Shown here: piece by piece, positions 36,022 to 44,431 of the stretch
How the letters are laid out: each line of letters starts with the position of its first letter
Position numbering within the stretch: position 1 is the first letter of the stretch
Assembly: GCA_964343805.1 (NCBI GenBank)
Contig: CAYFLR010000038.1
Coordinates: 1-56,187, forward strand
Reading direction: 5' to 3'
From: CAYFLR01 sp964343805
GTDB taxonomy: Bacteria; Bdellovibrionota_B; Oligoflexia; CAYFLR01
Length of the DNA: 56,187 nucleotides
Notes under the pieces: generated by a model
What the model was told of the DNA's origin: nothing
What the model saw: the letters and a program-made list of their open reading frames with translations, nothing else
Databases searched by the model: none
Made by a program: the position numbers and the translations under genes

Positions 36022-37635
36022 ATGAAAAAAATCGTTCTCACTGACAACATTCAAGAGCTTTTAAATAAACTGGACGATGTGTTGGGCCGAAATATGGAGA
36101 AGTCTCTGAACGGTCGGTTAGAGAGCGTGAATCGCTTTTTAAAAAAGGCATTACAGGTGGAAGAGGTCTTTGTTGCTTATACCCCAGAAAGGCATTATCG
36201 TAAGGACTTTACCAAATTAAGAACCTTGTGGGATGATCGCTTTGCTAAAAAAGAAGAGTTAGAAACCACCGTGATGGATCTCACTCGCTCTCACTATGAT
36301 AAAAAAGAGGTGATAGAGGAGAAGGTTGATGAGTGTCACTTTGTCATAGCACCTTTATCACTCTATAATAATCATGTCTTTGGCACTTTTGGTATAGTCT
36401 ACCAGGATTTAAAACACCCCTTACCCTTAGTGAAAGAGTTATTATTACTCACAGTAAAAAGGTTAGCTGCTGAAATTTACTCTCATAGTATTGGATTAAT
36501 GCTTTACTCATTCAGTCTCGACCTTGATGAGGCCTGTGATAACGTGTCCCTAAATCGTTCGATTGAAGCGGCTTTAAGGGTTTATTTGCGTTATTCTGAG
36601 GTAAAGCAAATAATGCTTTTATACCGAGATATTAATGAATCCTATCTAGTGGAAGATCAAACCCTAGAATTTTGCTTAATGAACTTAGAAGATGAAAGCC
36701 CGATCAGAACGGTGGACCCCGTCTTGGGGCAAGATATGCTAGCCAAAGGAGTAGATGCTGCTCATCTCAACCAACTGGTTAAAGGCTGGCAATCTTTTAA
36801 GACCTTTCCACTGGTCAATCGTTTTATGGGAAAACCAGTAACTTTTGGGGCACTGACCGCAATTGATTCACCCTACGGTTTTGACGCTTTTTATGATCGT
36901 CAATTGATTACTATCCTATCCAATCGAGTGGACTCACGAATTGTGAATTATCATCTACTAAAGAGTGAATTATGCCGCTTTATAGACCCTCGTTTGGCCA
37001 GACATGTGGTGGAGCAGCCGCAAGTGGCCGTGGAACTTTTTAAACCCAAAAGAATGACGGTGGCGATGCTCTATGCCGATATGGTTGGCTTTAGCCGCTT
37101 TATGGAAGAGTGTAATGCCGATGTCATCGCTGAAATCACCAACCTCTTTCTGGTGAAGTTTCAATCCATTGTTTTTAAGCATGGGGGGATTTATGATAAA
37201 TCGGTGGGTGATTGTGGAATAGCCATTTTTGGTGTGCCTCTGCTAGAAAGAAAGGAACTGGTGGATGAATATGTCTCAAGATCCATTCAAGCAGCCATGG
37301 AAATCCATGAAGAGGTGAATAAAGTATCTGCTGAGTTTTTAGAGCAAATCCAAGAGCCCTTAGCGGCCTCCATTGGAATAGCCATGGGACCAACACTGGT
37401 GGGACTTTTTGGTCCACCCACAGCGAGGGATTTTACCGCCTTAGGCAAATATATGAATTTAGCTGCTGGGCTGCAAGGTGAAGCCAAGGCCGGACAGACG
37501 ATCGTATCAGAAGAGGTCTTTAATTATCTAAAGGAACATTCAGCCCCGGTTCTATTCGACTTTTCCACTGGAGAATCTGTCTCCTTAAAGAATATGGGTG
37601 AGAAAAAGGCCTATTGCGTGACTCTCGCAAAATAA
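36022..37635 (+). CDS. Degenerate class III adenylyl/guanylyl cyclase-type protein with GAF-like N-terminus
   Basis: 537 residues. The N-terminal ~310 residues may hold GAF-like sensory domains. The C-terminal cyclase homology domain has metal-binding Asp353 (LYADMVGFSRF) and Asp397 (GGIYDKSVGD), adenine-type Lys393 and Asp470 (RDFTALG), and Asn479. The transition-state Arg, normally in N-x-A-x-R-L, is Gly483 (MNLAAGLQ), and the preceding GDxVN is GKYMN. This suggests weak or no catalysis by the canonical mechanism. No membrane segments. It is co-transcribed with tnaA, 12 bases apart. Possibilities are a regulatory or pseudo-cyclase, or unusual activity. Confidence 0.85.
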   Translation: MKKIVLTDNIQELLNKLDDVLGRNMEKSLNGRLESVNRFLKKALQVEEVFVAYTPERHYRKDFTKLRTLWDDRFAKKEELETTVMDLTRSHYDKKEVIEEKVDECHFVIAPLSLYNNHVFGTFGIVYQDLKHPLPLVKELLLLTVKRLAAEIYSHSIGLMLYSFSLDLDEACDNVSLNRSIEAALRVYLRYSEVKQIMLLYRDINESYLVEDQTLEFCLMNLEDESPIRTVDPVLGQDMLAKGVDAAHLNQLVKGWQSFKTFPLVNRFMGKPVTFGALTAIDSPYGFDAFYDRQLITILSNRVDSRIVNYHLLKSELCRFIDPRLARHVVEQPQVAVELFKPKRMTVAMLYADMVGFSRFMEECNADVIAEITNLFLVKFQSIVFKHGGIYDKSVGDCGIAIFGVPLLERKELVDEYVSRSIQAAMEIHEEVNKVSAEFLEQIQEPLAASIGIAMGPTLVGLFGPPTARDFTALGKYMNLAAGLQGEAKAGQTIVSEEVFNYLKEHSAPVLFDFSTGESVSLKNMGEKKAYCVTLAK

Positions 37636-37671
37636 ACCTACAAAATATAAATTTAAAGACGAAGAGAGATT

Positions 37672-38799
37672 ATGAGGATTTTAATCAAAATAACTTTCTT
37701 GCTCTTTTTTTGTAAGCCCATTCTGGCAGATCAATGTTTGAATCTTCATTTGCAGAAGGTGTCTCAGTTTTTAAAACCCTTCGATTTTAGCTCTGAACCT
37801 CTTACCACTGGGATCGAAATAGAGGGAGTGGTGCCAAAGTATCTCGGGCGAAAAGGGGTTGCCAATGAGTTGAAACGTTTTCTGGAGCAATCCTTCGGTG
37901 AAGTGACTATGGTGAAACAGTATGGCTATAAACTGAGTTATATCCATGAAGGAAGAGCCTATCATTTTGAAGTAAAGAATGATCCCACCATTAAGAATAA
38001 AGAGGGGGAAAAAGCCGTGGAAATTACTTCCCCCATTTTGCACTCTAAAGAGGATGTGCAGTTTTTTATAAAAGCGATGGAGCATCTGAAGGATATTGGT
38101 TTTAAAGCAGAGCCCAAATCAGCAGGGGTTCACATCCATTTAGGGTTTGATAGCCCTTATGCTGCTGAGTTACTGCTTCTTTCATCGATTTTTTCTTTAA
38201 TAGATCCGGCCATGAAAAAAGAATTTGGCGTGACTCCAGAAAGACTTTTTAGGGGGTTTATTGAGCCTCTCAATGAAGGGAAGATCACTCAGGCTTTTGA
38301 GCATGTCTCTGAAATCCTTGCTTTGAAGGACATCATTGAGATCCAAAAGTGGCTGCCGAACCGAAATGACAGGGCTGTTCATCTTTTGACTAAGCATGGC
38401 ACTCTTGAAATTCGTATATTCAATAGTACCTTGGAATCCTCTCAATTACTCAAAATGGTCGAGTTTTCACAAAAGCTGATGGTGGCCCTTCGCACTCAGA
38501 ATAAAGAACTGATCAATTATTTGGTAGAAACGTCAAGTCAGAAAGTAGAGTTTAGAGAGCTGGCTCGTATTTTAAAGGTGGAAACTCAGAAATGGCCTTT
38601 TGAATTAGTGAATATGAATAATCACATGTTAGAAAGAGGGGCTCATTATCTTAAAGGCAAGAAGAGCTGGATGATAGCGGCTGTGGCTTTGGGGGCTTTT
38701 TATCTCACTTTTGCTGACCGTTTATTTCAGCTTTTTCAAGATTTGGAAGAAAACCTTAAACCAAAAAAGCCGACCTTTATTCGAGAAGGCCGGCTTTAA
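37672..38799 (+). CDS. Exported amidoligase-like (COOH-NH2 ligase) protein
   Basis: 375 residues. Signal peptide (cleavage near ILAD, residue 19-20), then amidoligase-family motifs: TTGIEIEG (45-52), EITSPIL (117-123), GVHIHLGFD (152-160) and GTLEIRIFN (243-251). These resemble the ATP-grasp-related glutamine-synthetase-like fold, which forms amide bonds using ATP. A hydrophobic segment near residues 335-350 (WMIAAVALGAFYLTFA) suggests a C-terminal membrane anchor. Presence of a signal peptide is odd because ATP is not available in the periplasm; it may instead act on ATP of another cell. The stop overlaps a hairpin that may terminate the opposite gene. Confidence 0.8.
   Translation: MRILIKITFLLFFCKPILADQCLNLHLQKVSQFLKPFDFSSEPLTTGIEIEGVVPKYLGRKGVANELKRFLEQSFGEVTMVKQYGYKLSYIHEGRAYHFEVKNDPTIKNKEGEKAVEITSPILHSKEDVQFFIKAMEHLKDIGFKAEPKSAGVHIHLGFDSPYAAELLLLSSIFSLIDPAMKKEFGVTPERLFRGFIEPLNEGKITQAFEHVSEILALKDIIEIQKWLPNRNDRAVHLLTKHGTLEIRIFNSTLESSQLLKMVEFSQKLMVALRTQNKELINYLVETSSQKVEFRELARILKVETQKWPFELVNMNNHMLERGAHYLKGKKSWMIAAVALGAFYLTFADRLFQLFQDLEENLKPKKPTFIREGRL
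38763..38797 (-). terminator. Rho-independent terminator inside the convergent gene end
   Basis: AAAGCCG-A-CCTT (38766-38777) pairs with AAGG-C-CGGCTTT (38786-38797) with one mismatch. On the minus strand it ends in TTTTTT, which makes it a terminator for the Gln-rich protein gene at 38819-39772. It lies within the last codons of the amidoligase-like gene. Confidence 0.75.
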
Positions 38800-38818
38800 T
38801 GATCAGGTTATTTTTGAT

Positions 38819-39772
38819 CTATTTTACTTTTAGGCTCACTTTAAAACTAGAAGCCATTCCAGGTCTGCGGGTGGCAGCCTGAGATTTAATGATAATCTTC
38901 TTGATAGTTCTTCCGTTAGGGGCAAAGAACTCTTTGCTTATTTGGTCTCCAGGAAAAAGAAGTCCTTCGAGCTTATAAATTTCTCTTACATTTCCATTTC
39001 CAAACTTAACTTTCACCATAAGGATTTCAGTTCTTTTGCGAAGACCTGTTAAGATCAACTTTTTTACACCACTTTGATGAACAGGAAGAACTGTTCGAGT
39101 GATCTGTCTTTGAAATGATGTAACTGATCCTAATTCAACTGTATCTAAACCAATGGGCTTTAAGAACACAACCACTTTACCAATCTTAAAGTTTCCACGG
39201 AGTTTTATTTGCCATACTCCTTTGCTTTGATCAAAGGCGTTTGGATTTTGAAAAAACACTCTATCGTAGGTTCTTGGACCATTACGGAAGAAAAGACGAG
39301 GTGTCCCATCGACTATTTGAGAGTTGGAAAAACCTTGACCCACTTTGAGGGTGGCTGTTCCACGTCCCAATTTAGTCTTAGCCACTAACTTAACTTTCAA
39401 TAGCTGCTTTTTAAAAAGTTTCATCATTGGATATTGTTGTTTTATTTTTCTCTTTAAAAAGAGAGTATTTTGCCCTCGTAAATGCTGGCCATCATATTGT
39501 AAGACTAGTTTTTTGACTCCTTGCTGCATTTGATAGGATTGGCTACCTTGCTGCTGCCCCTGATGCTGTCCTTGATACTGACCTTGCTGCCCCTGATGCT
39601 GTCCTTGATACTGACCTTGCTGCCCCTGGTGCTGACCCTGATATTGACTTTGTTGGCCTTGGTTTTGCTGATTTTGTCCGTAGAGTTTTTGGTTTTGTTG
39701 GTAGGCCATTGCACTACCAGCGGTTAAAGTGGTCATTGCCATGAGTGTTAAGTTTATCAGTGTTTTTTTCAT
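38819..39772 (-). CDS. Secreted protein with Gln/Gly/Tyr-rich N-terminal repeats
   Basis: 317 residues with signal peptide (MKKTLINLTLMAMTTLTAGSAMA). Residues ~24-80 are low-complexity, with an 11-residue unit of the QGQYQGQHQGQ type repeated three times; the DNA repeat is 33 bp at 39554-39652. The remaining ~235 residues are beta-rich and basic, with two similar motifs GVKKLVL and GVKKLIL, implying two related domains (about 86-200 and 235-317). Function is unknown; the glutamine-rich region may be adhesive or a flexible linker. AAGGAG precedes the ATG. A strong -24/-12 type promoter lies at 39848-39865. Confidence 0.75.
   Translation of the reverse strand: MKKTLINLTLMAMTTLTAGSAMAYQQNQKLYGQNQQNQGQQSQYQGQHQGQQGQYQGQHQGQQGQYQGQHQGQQQGSQSYQMQQGVKKLVLQYDGQHLRGQNTLFLKRKIKQQYPMMKLFKKQLLKVKLVAKTKLGRGTATLKVGQGFSNSQIVDGTPRLFFRNGPRTYDRVFFQNPNAFDQSKGVWQIKLRGNFKIGKVVVFLKPIGLDTVELGSVTSFQRQITRTVLPVHQSGVKKLILTGLRKRTEILMVKVKFGNGNVREIYKLEGLLFPGDQISKEFFAPNGRTIKKIIIKSQAATRRPGMASSFKVSLKVK
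39554..39652 (-). repeat. 33-bp tandem repeat, three copies, within the Gln-rich gene
   Basis: Units 39554-39586, 39587-39619 and 39620-39652; the first two are identical, the third has five differences. The unit is 11 codons, so copy number changes keep the frame. This is coding sequence. Confidence 0.95.
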
Positions 39773-39847
39773 TTTAAGCTCCTTGTTTCGTTCCCATTGG
39801 AAACAGTTTATCCCCTCTGGCCTTTGTTCTTCTCACACTTTGGAGAA

Positions 39848-39865
39848 CTGCAATAGCTATGCCAC
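39848..39865 (-). promoter_or_regulatory. Sigma-54-type promoter of the Gln-rich protein gene
   Basis: Minus strand reads TGGCATAGCTATTGCAG; GG and GC have the canonical 10-base spacing, and both elements match closely. Predicted start about 39838, 66 bases before the ATG. No TGTCA-N8-TGACA dyads are seen upstream, but TTGAAAC- and TTGAAC-like half-sites lie around 39918-39934, reminiscent of the suf upstream repeats. Confidence 0.6.
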
Positions 39866-39974
39866 TTGAATATGACTATTAAAATTAGGTAGTTAGACTG
39901 GATTTGGATTTTTACCAAGTTCAAAAAGTTTCAAAAATAAATAATTAACGCCACGAATGCACGAATCGATTTTT

Positions 39975-39984
39975 NNNNNNNNNN
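39975..39984. other. Assembly gap flanked by a repeated 13-mer
   Basis: TTTCAAAAATAAA occurs on both sides of the Ns (39930-39942 and 39985-39997). The contig ends may overlap or a duplication may have been collapsed. The gap is intergenic, upstream of the Gln-rich protein gene. Confidence 0.8.
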
Positions 39985-40035
39985 TTTCAAAAATAAACCG
40001 AAATAGGAAGGGGGTCGGTGATAAACTGATACCAA

Positions 40036-40761
40036 CTAAAGAGATTTGGCGCAAATGGCATGAAAGCTAATTCCAAATAGATATTCGATCCCTTTGATAA
40101 CGGCATAGTAGCTGGCAATGCCTAAGGCCCCTGAAGTAAGGTCGGGAAGATCCACTCCAATATCTTCTGGTCGATGGACGTTCCTCTTCAAAAAATGATC
40201 ATCGGGAAGGTTGTTGATGTAGTCACCATGTCCCATGTCCAGTTCATAAAAAACTTGGGCGGCCGCATTGGATCCCATGGTGAGAGCAAGAACTTTAGCT
40301 TTTTGTCCAGGTAGAGCGGAAGCTAGGCAGGAATGCATCATACCCATGGCAAAGACTCCTAGAGTAAAGTTACTTTGATGGAGAGTGAGGGGATAGTGAT
40401 CGTCAAAGATATCTCGCTGATCGGTTAAGTACTCATCTAATTCCATCATGGGGTGGGAGTTAACTCCTTTGATGTGGGCAGCACAAACTCCCATAAAAAT
40501 TCCTCGTAAAGCGTTCACTCGAAGCGAAGTGAAATTATTATGCACCCATCTTCGCATTGGACCCGCATGAGGGAGATTATTCTGGGTGGACAGTTTGAAG
40601 CAGATTTTATCTAGGAATCTATCTCTTGTTCTTTTTTCTGTGACTTCTTCTTGGAGGGTTTTACAACTAGATTGACCAAAAACAGGGTCAGTTTGAGCGA
40701 GATTGAAGAGAAGGATGACGAGTCCTAATTTTAGGAACGGAAATGCACTTTGAATGATCAT
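40036..40761 (-). CDS. Exported protein of unknown function
   Basis: 241 residues. The N-terminus (IQSAFPFLKLGLVILLFNLAQTDPVFG) suits a signal peptide. The mature part has four Cys, a helical region with hydrophobic stretches (LRGIFMGVCAAH, GVFAMGMMHSCLASAL, GALGIASYYAVI) and conserved-looking polar turns (HGDYINNLPDDHFLKR). No family recognised. No clear ribosome binding site precedes the ATG at 40761. It is separated from the pyrophosphatase gene by about 100 bases on the same strand. Confidence 0.6.
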   Translation of the reverse strand: MIIQSAFPFLKLGLVILLFNLAQTDPVFGQSSCKTLQEEVTEKRTRDRFLDKICFKLSTQNNLPHAGPMRRWVHNNFTSLRVNALRGIFMGVCAAHIKGVNSHPMMELDEYLTDQRDIFDDHYPLTLHQSNFTLGVFAMGMMHSCLASALPGQKAKVLALTMGSNAAAQVFYELDMGHGDYINNLPDDHFLKRNVHRPEDIGVDLPDLTSGALGIASYYAVIKGIEYLFGISFHAICAKSL

Positions 40762-40863
40762 GTATTAATTATAGCGGATTTAATCCGGATAACAAGCCTT
40801 GGCTTAAATGGGGAGAGAAGGTCACCTCTACTTTTTTCCTTATGCAAAGGTGACAGAGTACTC

Positions 40864-41928
40864 TTACTGGCATTTTTCGGGTTGATAATTACCGGTGGGC
40901 AATTTATTAAGCCTTTTTGTGAATTGAGGCTGGATATATCTTTTACGAGAAGTCTGACCAGGAACTCGGATCACATTATTGATATAAGCTCCAAACTGAT
41001 CCTCTGCCAGTTTTTCTTCTGGTGAGCCAGGAATGGTTATGAGATTAATAGCTTCATGGCCATCCCGTACATCGGTGACAGAAAATAAAATAAAGTCGAG
41101 AGCTTGTTCCCCTTTAACTTGCTCTAAGGCTTTAACTAACTCTTTTCTCTTCTGGATCAGAGTGTGAGGGGTGATGGTTTCAGCTACCCCGATTCCTACG
41201 AAATATCCATTAATCACGAACTGTTTGTAGTCTAATTGAACAATATCGAGCATGCTAAGAGAGTTGAGATTGGATTTAGCCTTGATCATTTCTTTAAAAA
41301 ACTGATCTTGTTCAGCGGGGCTCATTTTTATAATGGCCGCCAACTTTTCTACTATAAGATGGTCATGTTTGGTGGCTTTACTTCTATCTAAATTAGACGT
41401 GTCTGAGAGAATGGCACCGAGCATGAGACCTGCTAGGTTATGGTCGATGGTGCGGTTGGCGCTGAAAAATTGGCTAGCAATAATGGTGGCGACGCTTCCC
41501 CAGGGTTTGGTATTTATATCTAAAGGACGGTTAAATTTATAACTGCTCTCTGTCATTGCGTGATGATCAATAATAGCGATAATATCCTGACTCTTTAAAC
41601 AATTCGGACCTTGAGATTGAGCGTTAAAATCAACTAACATAAACTTTTTGCCACGGATATCTTTAATAAGCTCTGGCGCAGCAAATCCATATCTATCCAA
41701 AATATATTTAGATTCAGGGTTGAGTGCTCCAATACGTGCTGGAATATATCCATAATAGCGAGCTGCAGCTATAGCACCCACAATAGAGTCGGTATCAGGG
41801 CTCTTATGTCCAATTACATACGTATTGACATTTGTTTTGCCAGCCGCAGGATAAGCGTTAAGAGCTGTAAAGGAGAATAGAAGGGCTATTGCTATAGATA
41901 AGGCGATAAATATTTGTTGAAATTTCAT
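40864..41928 (-). CDS. Exported family II (DHH/DHHA2) inorganic pyrophosphatase, copy 1
   Basis: 354 residues; signal peptide about 1-25 (MKFQQIFIALSIAIALLFSFTALNAYP), then the complete family II PPase core. Metal-ligand motifs GHKSPDTDS (His41, Asp45, Asp47), LVDFN (Asp100), IDHH (His122/His123) and LGAILSDTS (Asp176) match the manganese-binding residues of characterised enzymes. SRKRYIQP (327-334) corresponds to the SRKKQ phosphate-binding motif. It should hydrolyse pyrophosphate, but outside the cytoplasm, which is unusual for this family. About 60% identical by eye to the next gene. A terminator between the copies suggests a separate promoter for each. Confidence 0.88.
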   Translation of the reverse strand: MKFQQIFIALSIAIALLFSFTALNAYPAAGKTNVNTYVIGHKSPDTDSIVGAIAAARYYGYIPARIGALNPESKYILDRYGFAAPELIKDIRGKKFMLVDFNAQSQGPNCLKSQDIIAIIDHHAMTESSYKFNRPLDINTKPWGSVATIIASQFFSANRTIDHNLAGLMLGAILSDTSNLDRSKATKHDHLIVEKLAAIIKMSPAEQDQFFKEMIKAKSNLNSLSMLDIVQLDYKQFVINGYFVGIGVAETITPHTLIQKRKELVKALEQVKGEQALDFILFSVTDVRDGHEAINLITIPGSPEEKLAEDQFGAYINNVIRVPGQTSRKRYIQPQFTKRLNKLPTGNYQPEKCQ

Positions 41929-41978
41929 TATAAACTCCTAATTAAAAAGATGTTTATTTCCTCATGACAACTTAAACT

Positions 41979-42008
41979 ATTCTATAACATAAAAAATACT
42001 TATTGCAA
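41979..42008 (-). promoter_or_regulatory. Candidate sigma-70 promoter of pyrophosphatase copy 1
   Basis: On the minus strand TTGCAA (42003-42008) and TAGAAT (41979-41984) are separated by 18 bases, about 50 bases upstream of the ATG at 41928. It lies after the terminator of copy 2, consistent with independent transcription. Confidence 0.4.
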
Positions 42009-42040
42009 CTATAATGGATATTTATTTTTAGGATGGGAAC

Positions 42041-42070
42041 AAAAAAAAAGCCCTCCGAAGAGGGCTTTTT
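42041..42070 (-). terminator. Rho-independent terminator after pyrophosphatase copy 2
   Basis: AAAAAGCCCTC (42045-42055) and GAGGGCTTTTT (42060-42070) form an 11-bp stem with a CGAA/TTCG tetraloop, flanked by A/T runs on both sides so it can act in either direction. A second small hairpin, TGCGGG-AAA-CCCGCA (42091-42105), lies between it and the stop codon. Confidence 0.95.
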
Positions 42071-42116
42071 CGATTTTTAAAACTGGTAACTGCGGGAAAC
42101 CCGCAATCCTAGTCGA

Positions 42117-43190
42117 TTACTCAGCACAAACAGGAGCTTGGTAGTTTCCTGTTGGAAGAGAATTAAGCATTTCAGTAAATTTAGGCTTAATAAAACGCTT
42201 ACGAGAAGTTTGTCCCATAACAGTGATTACGTTATTGTTGTAAGCACCAAAAGTTTCAACGGTGAGTCCTTCTTCTACTNNNNNNNNNNTGGTCATAAGG
42301 TTTACACTTTCATTACCATCACGTACGTCAGTTACAGAGAAAATGATGTGATCAAGACCTTGATCAGCTTTCACTTTTCTAAGAGCTGCAATAGTTTCTT
42401 CTCTACGCTCATAAAGGCTTTGAGGATTGATAGTCTCAGCAACACCAATACCAACTAAGTAGCCGTTAATTACAAATTGTTTGTAGTCTAATTGAACAAC
42501 GTCAAGCATTGGAATAGAGCTGAGGTCAGACTTGGCAGCAATCATTTCTGCAAAGTAGTTATTTACATCTTCTTCAGTCATATCAAGCATTCCAGCCAAT
42601 TTTTTGGCGATTTGAACATCATGAAAAGTGGCTTTGGATTCATTTAAACCAGAAGTATCAGAAAGGATGGCTCCTAACATGATTCCAGCAAGGCTGTATC
42701 CAATAGTTGTACCAGAAGTAAGGTACTGAGCTGCGATGATAGAAACAACGCTTCCCCAAGCCTTGGTGGTAATGTTCATTGGACGGTTAAAAAGGAAAGA
42801 TCCTTCTTGAATAGGATGATGATCAATAATTCCAACAATATTGTCAGTGCTTAAACAAGCGGGAGCTTGTGTCTTTACGGTGAAATCAACAAGTAAGAAT
42901 TTTTTTCCAGTAATATCAGTAACTAGCTCAGGAGCTTCAACGCCGTAACGATTTAAAATATACGCACTTTCTGGATTCATAGCGCCAGTACGACCCGCTT
43001 TGTAACCATAGTATTTAGCAGCGGCGATAGCGGCAACGATGGAATCAGTATCGGGGCTTTTGTGTCCGATAGCCCAAATGTTTTCATCCACTCTGGAAGG
43101 GTTACTTCCATAAGCAAATAGATTGGCACTTAAAAAAGCAGAAATGGCGATTAATAGGGTCATACGACCGAGAATACTTAATTTGTTCAT
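42117..43190 (-). CDS. Exported family II (DHH/DHHA2) inorganic pyrophosphatase, copy 2
   Basis: 357 residues; signal peptide about 1-26 (MNKLSILGRMTLLIAISAFLSANLFA). It has GHKSPDTDS (His43, Asp47, Asp49), LVDFT, IDHH, LGAILSDTS and SRKRFIKP, so all the expected metal ligands are present. A 10-N run (42280-42289) falls in one loop; the paralogue has IPGS at exactly that place and the frame is kept, so nothing important is missing. AGGAGG precedes the ATG. The close tandem similarity to copy 1 shows gene duplication. Substrate in vivo is unclear; pyrophosphate or polyphosphate-like compounds from lysed cells are an inference. Confidence 0.88.
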   Translation of the reverse strand: MNKLSILGRMTLLIAISAFLSANLFAYGSNPSRVDENIWAIGHKSPDTDSIVAAIAAAKYYGYKAGRTGAMNPESAYILNRYGVEAPELVTDITGKKFLLVDFTVKTQAPACLSTDNIVGIIDHHPIQEGSFLFNRPMNITTKAWGSVVSIIAAQYLTSGTTIGYSLAGIMLGAILSDTSGLNESKATFHDVQIAKKLAGMLDMTEEDVNNYFAEMIAAKSDLSSIPMLDVVQLDYKQFVINGYLVGIGVAETINPQSLYERREETIAALRKVKADQGLDHIIFSVTDVRDGNESVNLMTXXXXVEEGLTVETFGAYNNNVITVMGQTSRKRFIKPKFTEMLNSLPTGNYQAPVCAE

Positions 43191-43440
43191 TAATGTTCCT
43201 CCTACATGGTTGATAAATTGCTTCCCCCGAAGCGATAGAGCAAACTATCAATATAATAGAAGATTATCAAGTAAATTATGGTTAATTATATTAATAATAA
43301 AATAATATGTTATAATTATTCAAAAAAAAAGTTTTTATAAAAGGTTGTAGATTGGTTATGAACAATACCTATTATAAATATAGGATACCAAAGTGGTTTT
43401 TTGTAAGGATTTAGTAAATTTTGTCGAAAAGAACTCTGCC

Positions 43441-44415
43441 ATGAAAGTAAGTCTCATTTGGAATAAAATTACAATATTGCTTTTTGGGTGGTGTTTGCTA
43501 TCCACTCAATTGAGTGCTCAAAATCGCTGTGGTCAAGCTATGAGTGATTTTAATCGTGAGGTCAGTACAATCAGGAGAGGGCTTCCGCCATTAATGGTAC
43601 TTGAAATACAAGAATCCTTTGTCCAGACTGCCGTAAATCGAGTTTTTAGTGAATGGCACAAAACTTTTAATGAAAAGCAGTTTGATCAAACATTGAAAGT
43701 CATCAAAAAAGGGAAGGCAGGGAAAGCGGAACGTCAACAAATGGTTCTGTTGAAAGAGAAAGGAACGGCTGTAAGACATATCTTTGAAATATTCACTGCA
43801 GCTCATGAAATTCCCCCAGGTTTTCAGTTTATGATTAAGAAAGTAGGGGAGATCAAAGACTTTCTCAAAAATGACCGACATGACAAAGCGGCCAAAGCGG
43901 CTAAGAAATTAAGATCTTATATGAAAGAGTACTCTCCGGAAACTGAACTTTCCAGCTTCACGCCTCTCACTGCCATTGAAGTTCGTGAGTATCTACAAGA
44001 TCGAATAAGTCATATGCGATCTTTAATACAAGAAACAAAGCTCACTCCGTCTCAAACCGTGTCTGGATATGAATTCCATCATATGAAAAAAACTGTGAGA
44101 GCGGTGGATCTCATTTATTTTCTAATGCTGGAAGCAGCCAAGGGAAAACTCACTCCGGCGGAACAGAAATTTGGTATCCAGTTTGATCAAATGGTGCGGG
44201 TTATGGGGGGGATTTCTGAATCATTAAGCCCCGAAGCCTATGTTAAGGAAATGACCAAGACAGTGACAAGGCTGCATGACTCTTTCACCCATGTAATGGT
44301 GGAATTGGTTGCTCAAAAAATTCATACTGGAGTGAAACTCAAACATTACAATGTGGAGCTCAAAGGGATCCAAGACGATCTCACTCAAATTCTCGATCAG
44401 ATAATTATTCGATAG
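43441..44415 (+). CDS. Exported helical protein of unknown function
   Basis: 324 residues from the ATG at 43441; MKVSLIWNKITILLFGWCLLSTQLSA is a signal peptide. The GTG at 43393 would put 16 extra polar residues in front. No good ribosome binding site is seen for either. The mature protein is helical and basic (KKGKAGKAERQQ, HDKAAKAAKKLRSYMKE). The segment YEFHHMKKTVRAVDLIYFL vaguely recalls CHAD-type polyphosphate-binding helices, but the evidence is weak. It stops 16 bases before the GLUG lipoprotein start, so the two probably form an operon. Confidence 0.6.
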   Translation: MKVSLIWNKITILLFGWCLLSTQLSAQNRCGQAMSDFNREVSTIRRGLPPLMVLEIQESFVQTAVNRVFSEWHKTFNEKQFDQTLKVIKKGKAGKAERQQMVLLKEKGTAVRHIFEIFTAAHEIPPGFQFMIKKVGEIKDFLKNDRHDKAAKAAKKLRSYMKEYSPETELSSFTPLTAIEVREYLQDRISHMRSLIQETKLTPSQTVSGYEFHHMKKTVRAVDLIYFLMLEAAKGKLTPAEQKFGIQFDQMVRVMGGISESLSPEAYVKEMTKTVTRLHDSFTHVMVELVAQKIHTGVKLKHYNVELKGIQDDLTQILDQIIIR

Positions 44416-44431
44416 ATTGAATGAGGCATTT

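Noticed and set aside
39554..39652. Regular 33-bp repeats that might suggest a CRISPR or a satellite
   Set aside because: They keep a reading frame and have no spacers; they encode the Gln-rich repeat of the protein.
42280..42289. N-run in pyrophosphatase copy 2 as a frameshift or loss
   Set aside because: The frame is maintained and the paralogue has exactly four residues (IPGS) at the corresponding place.
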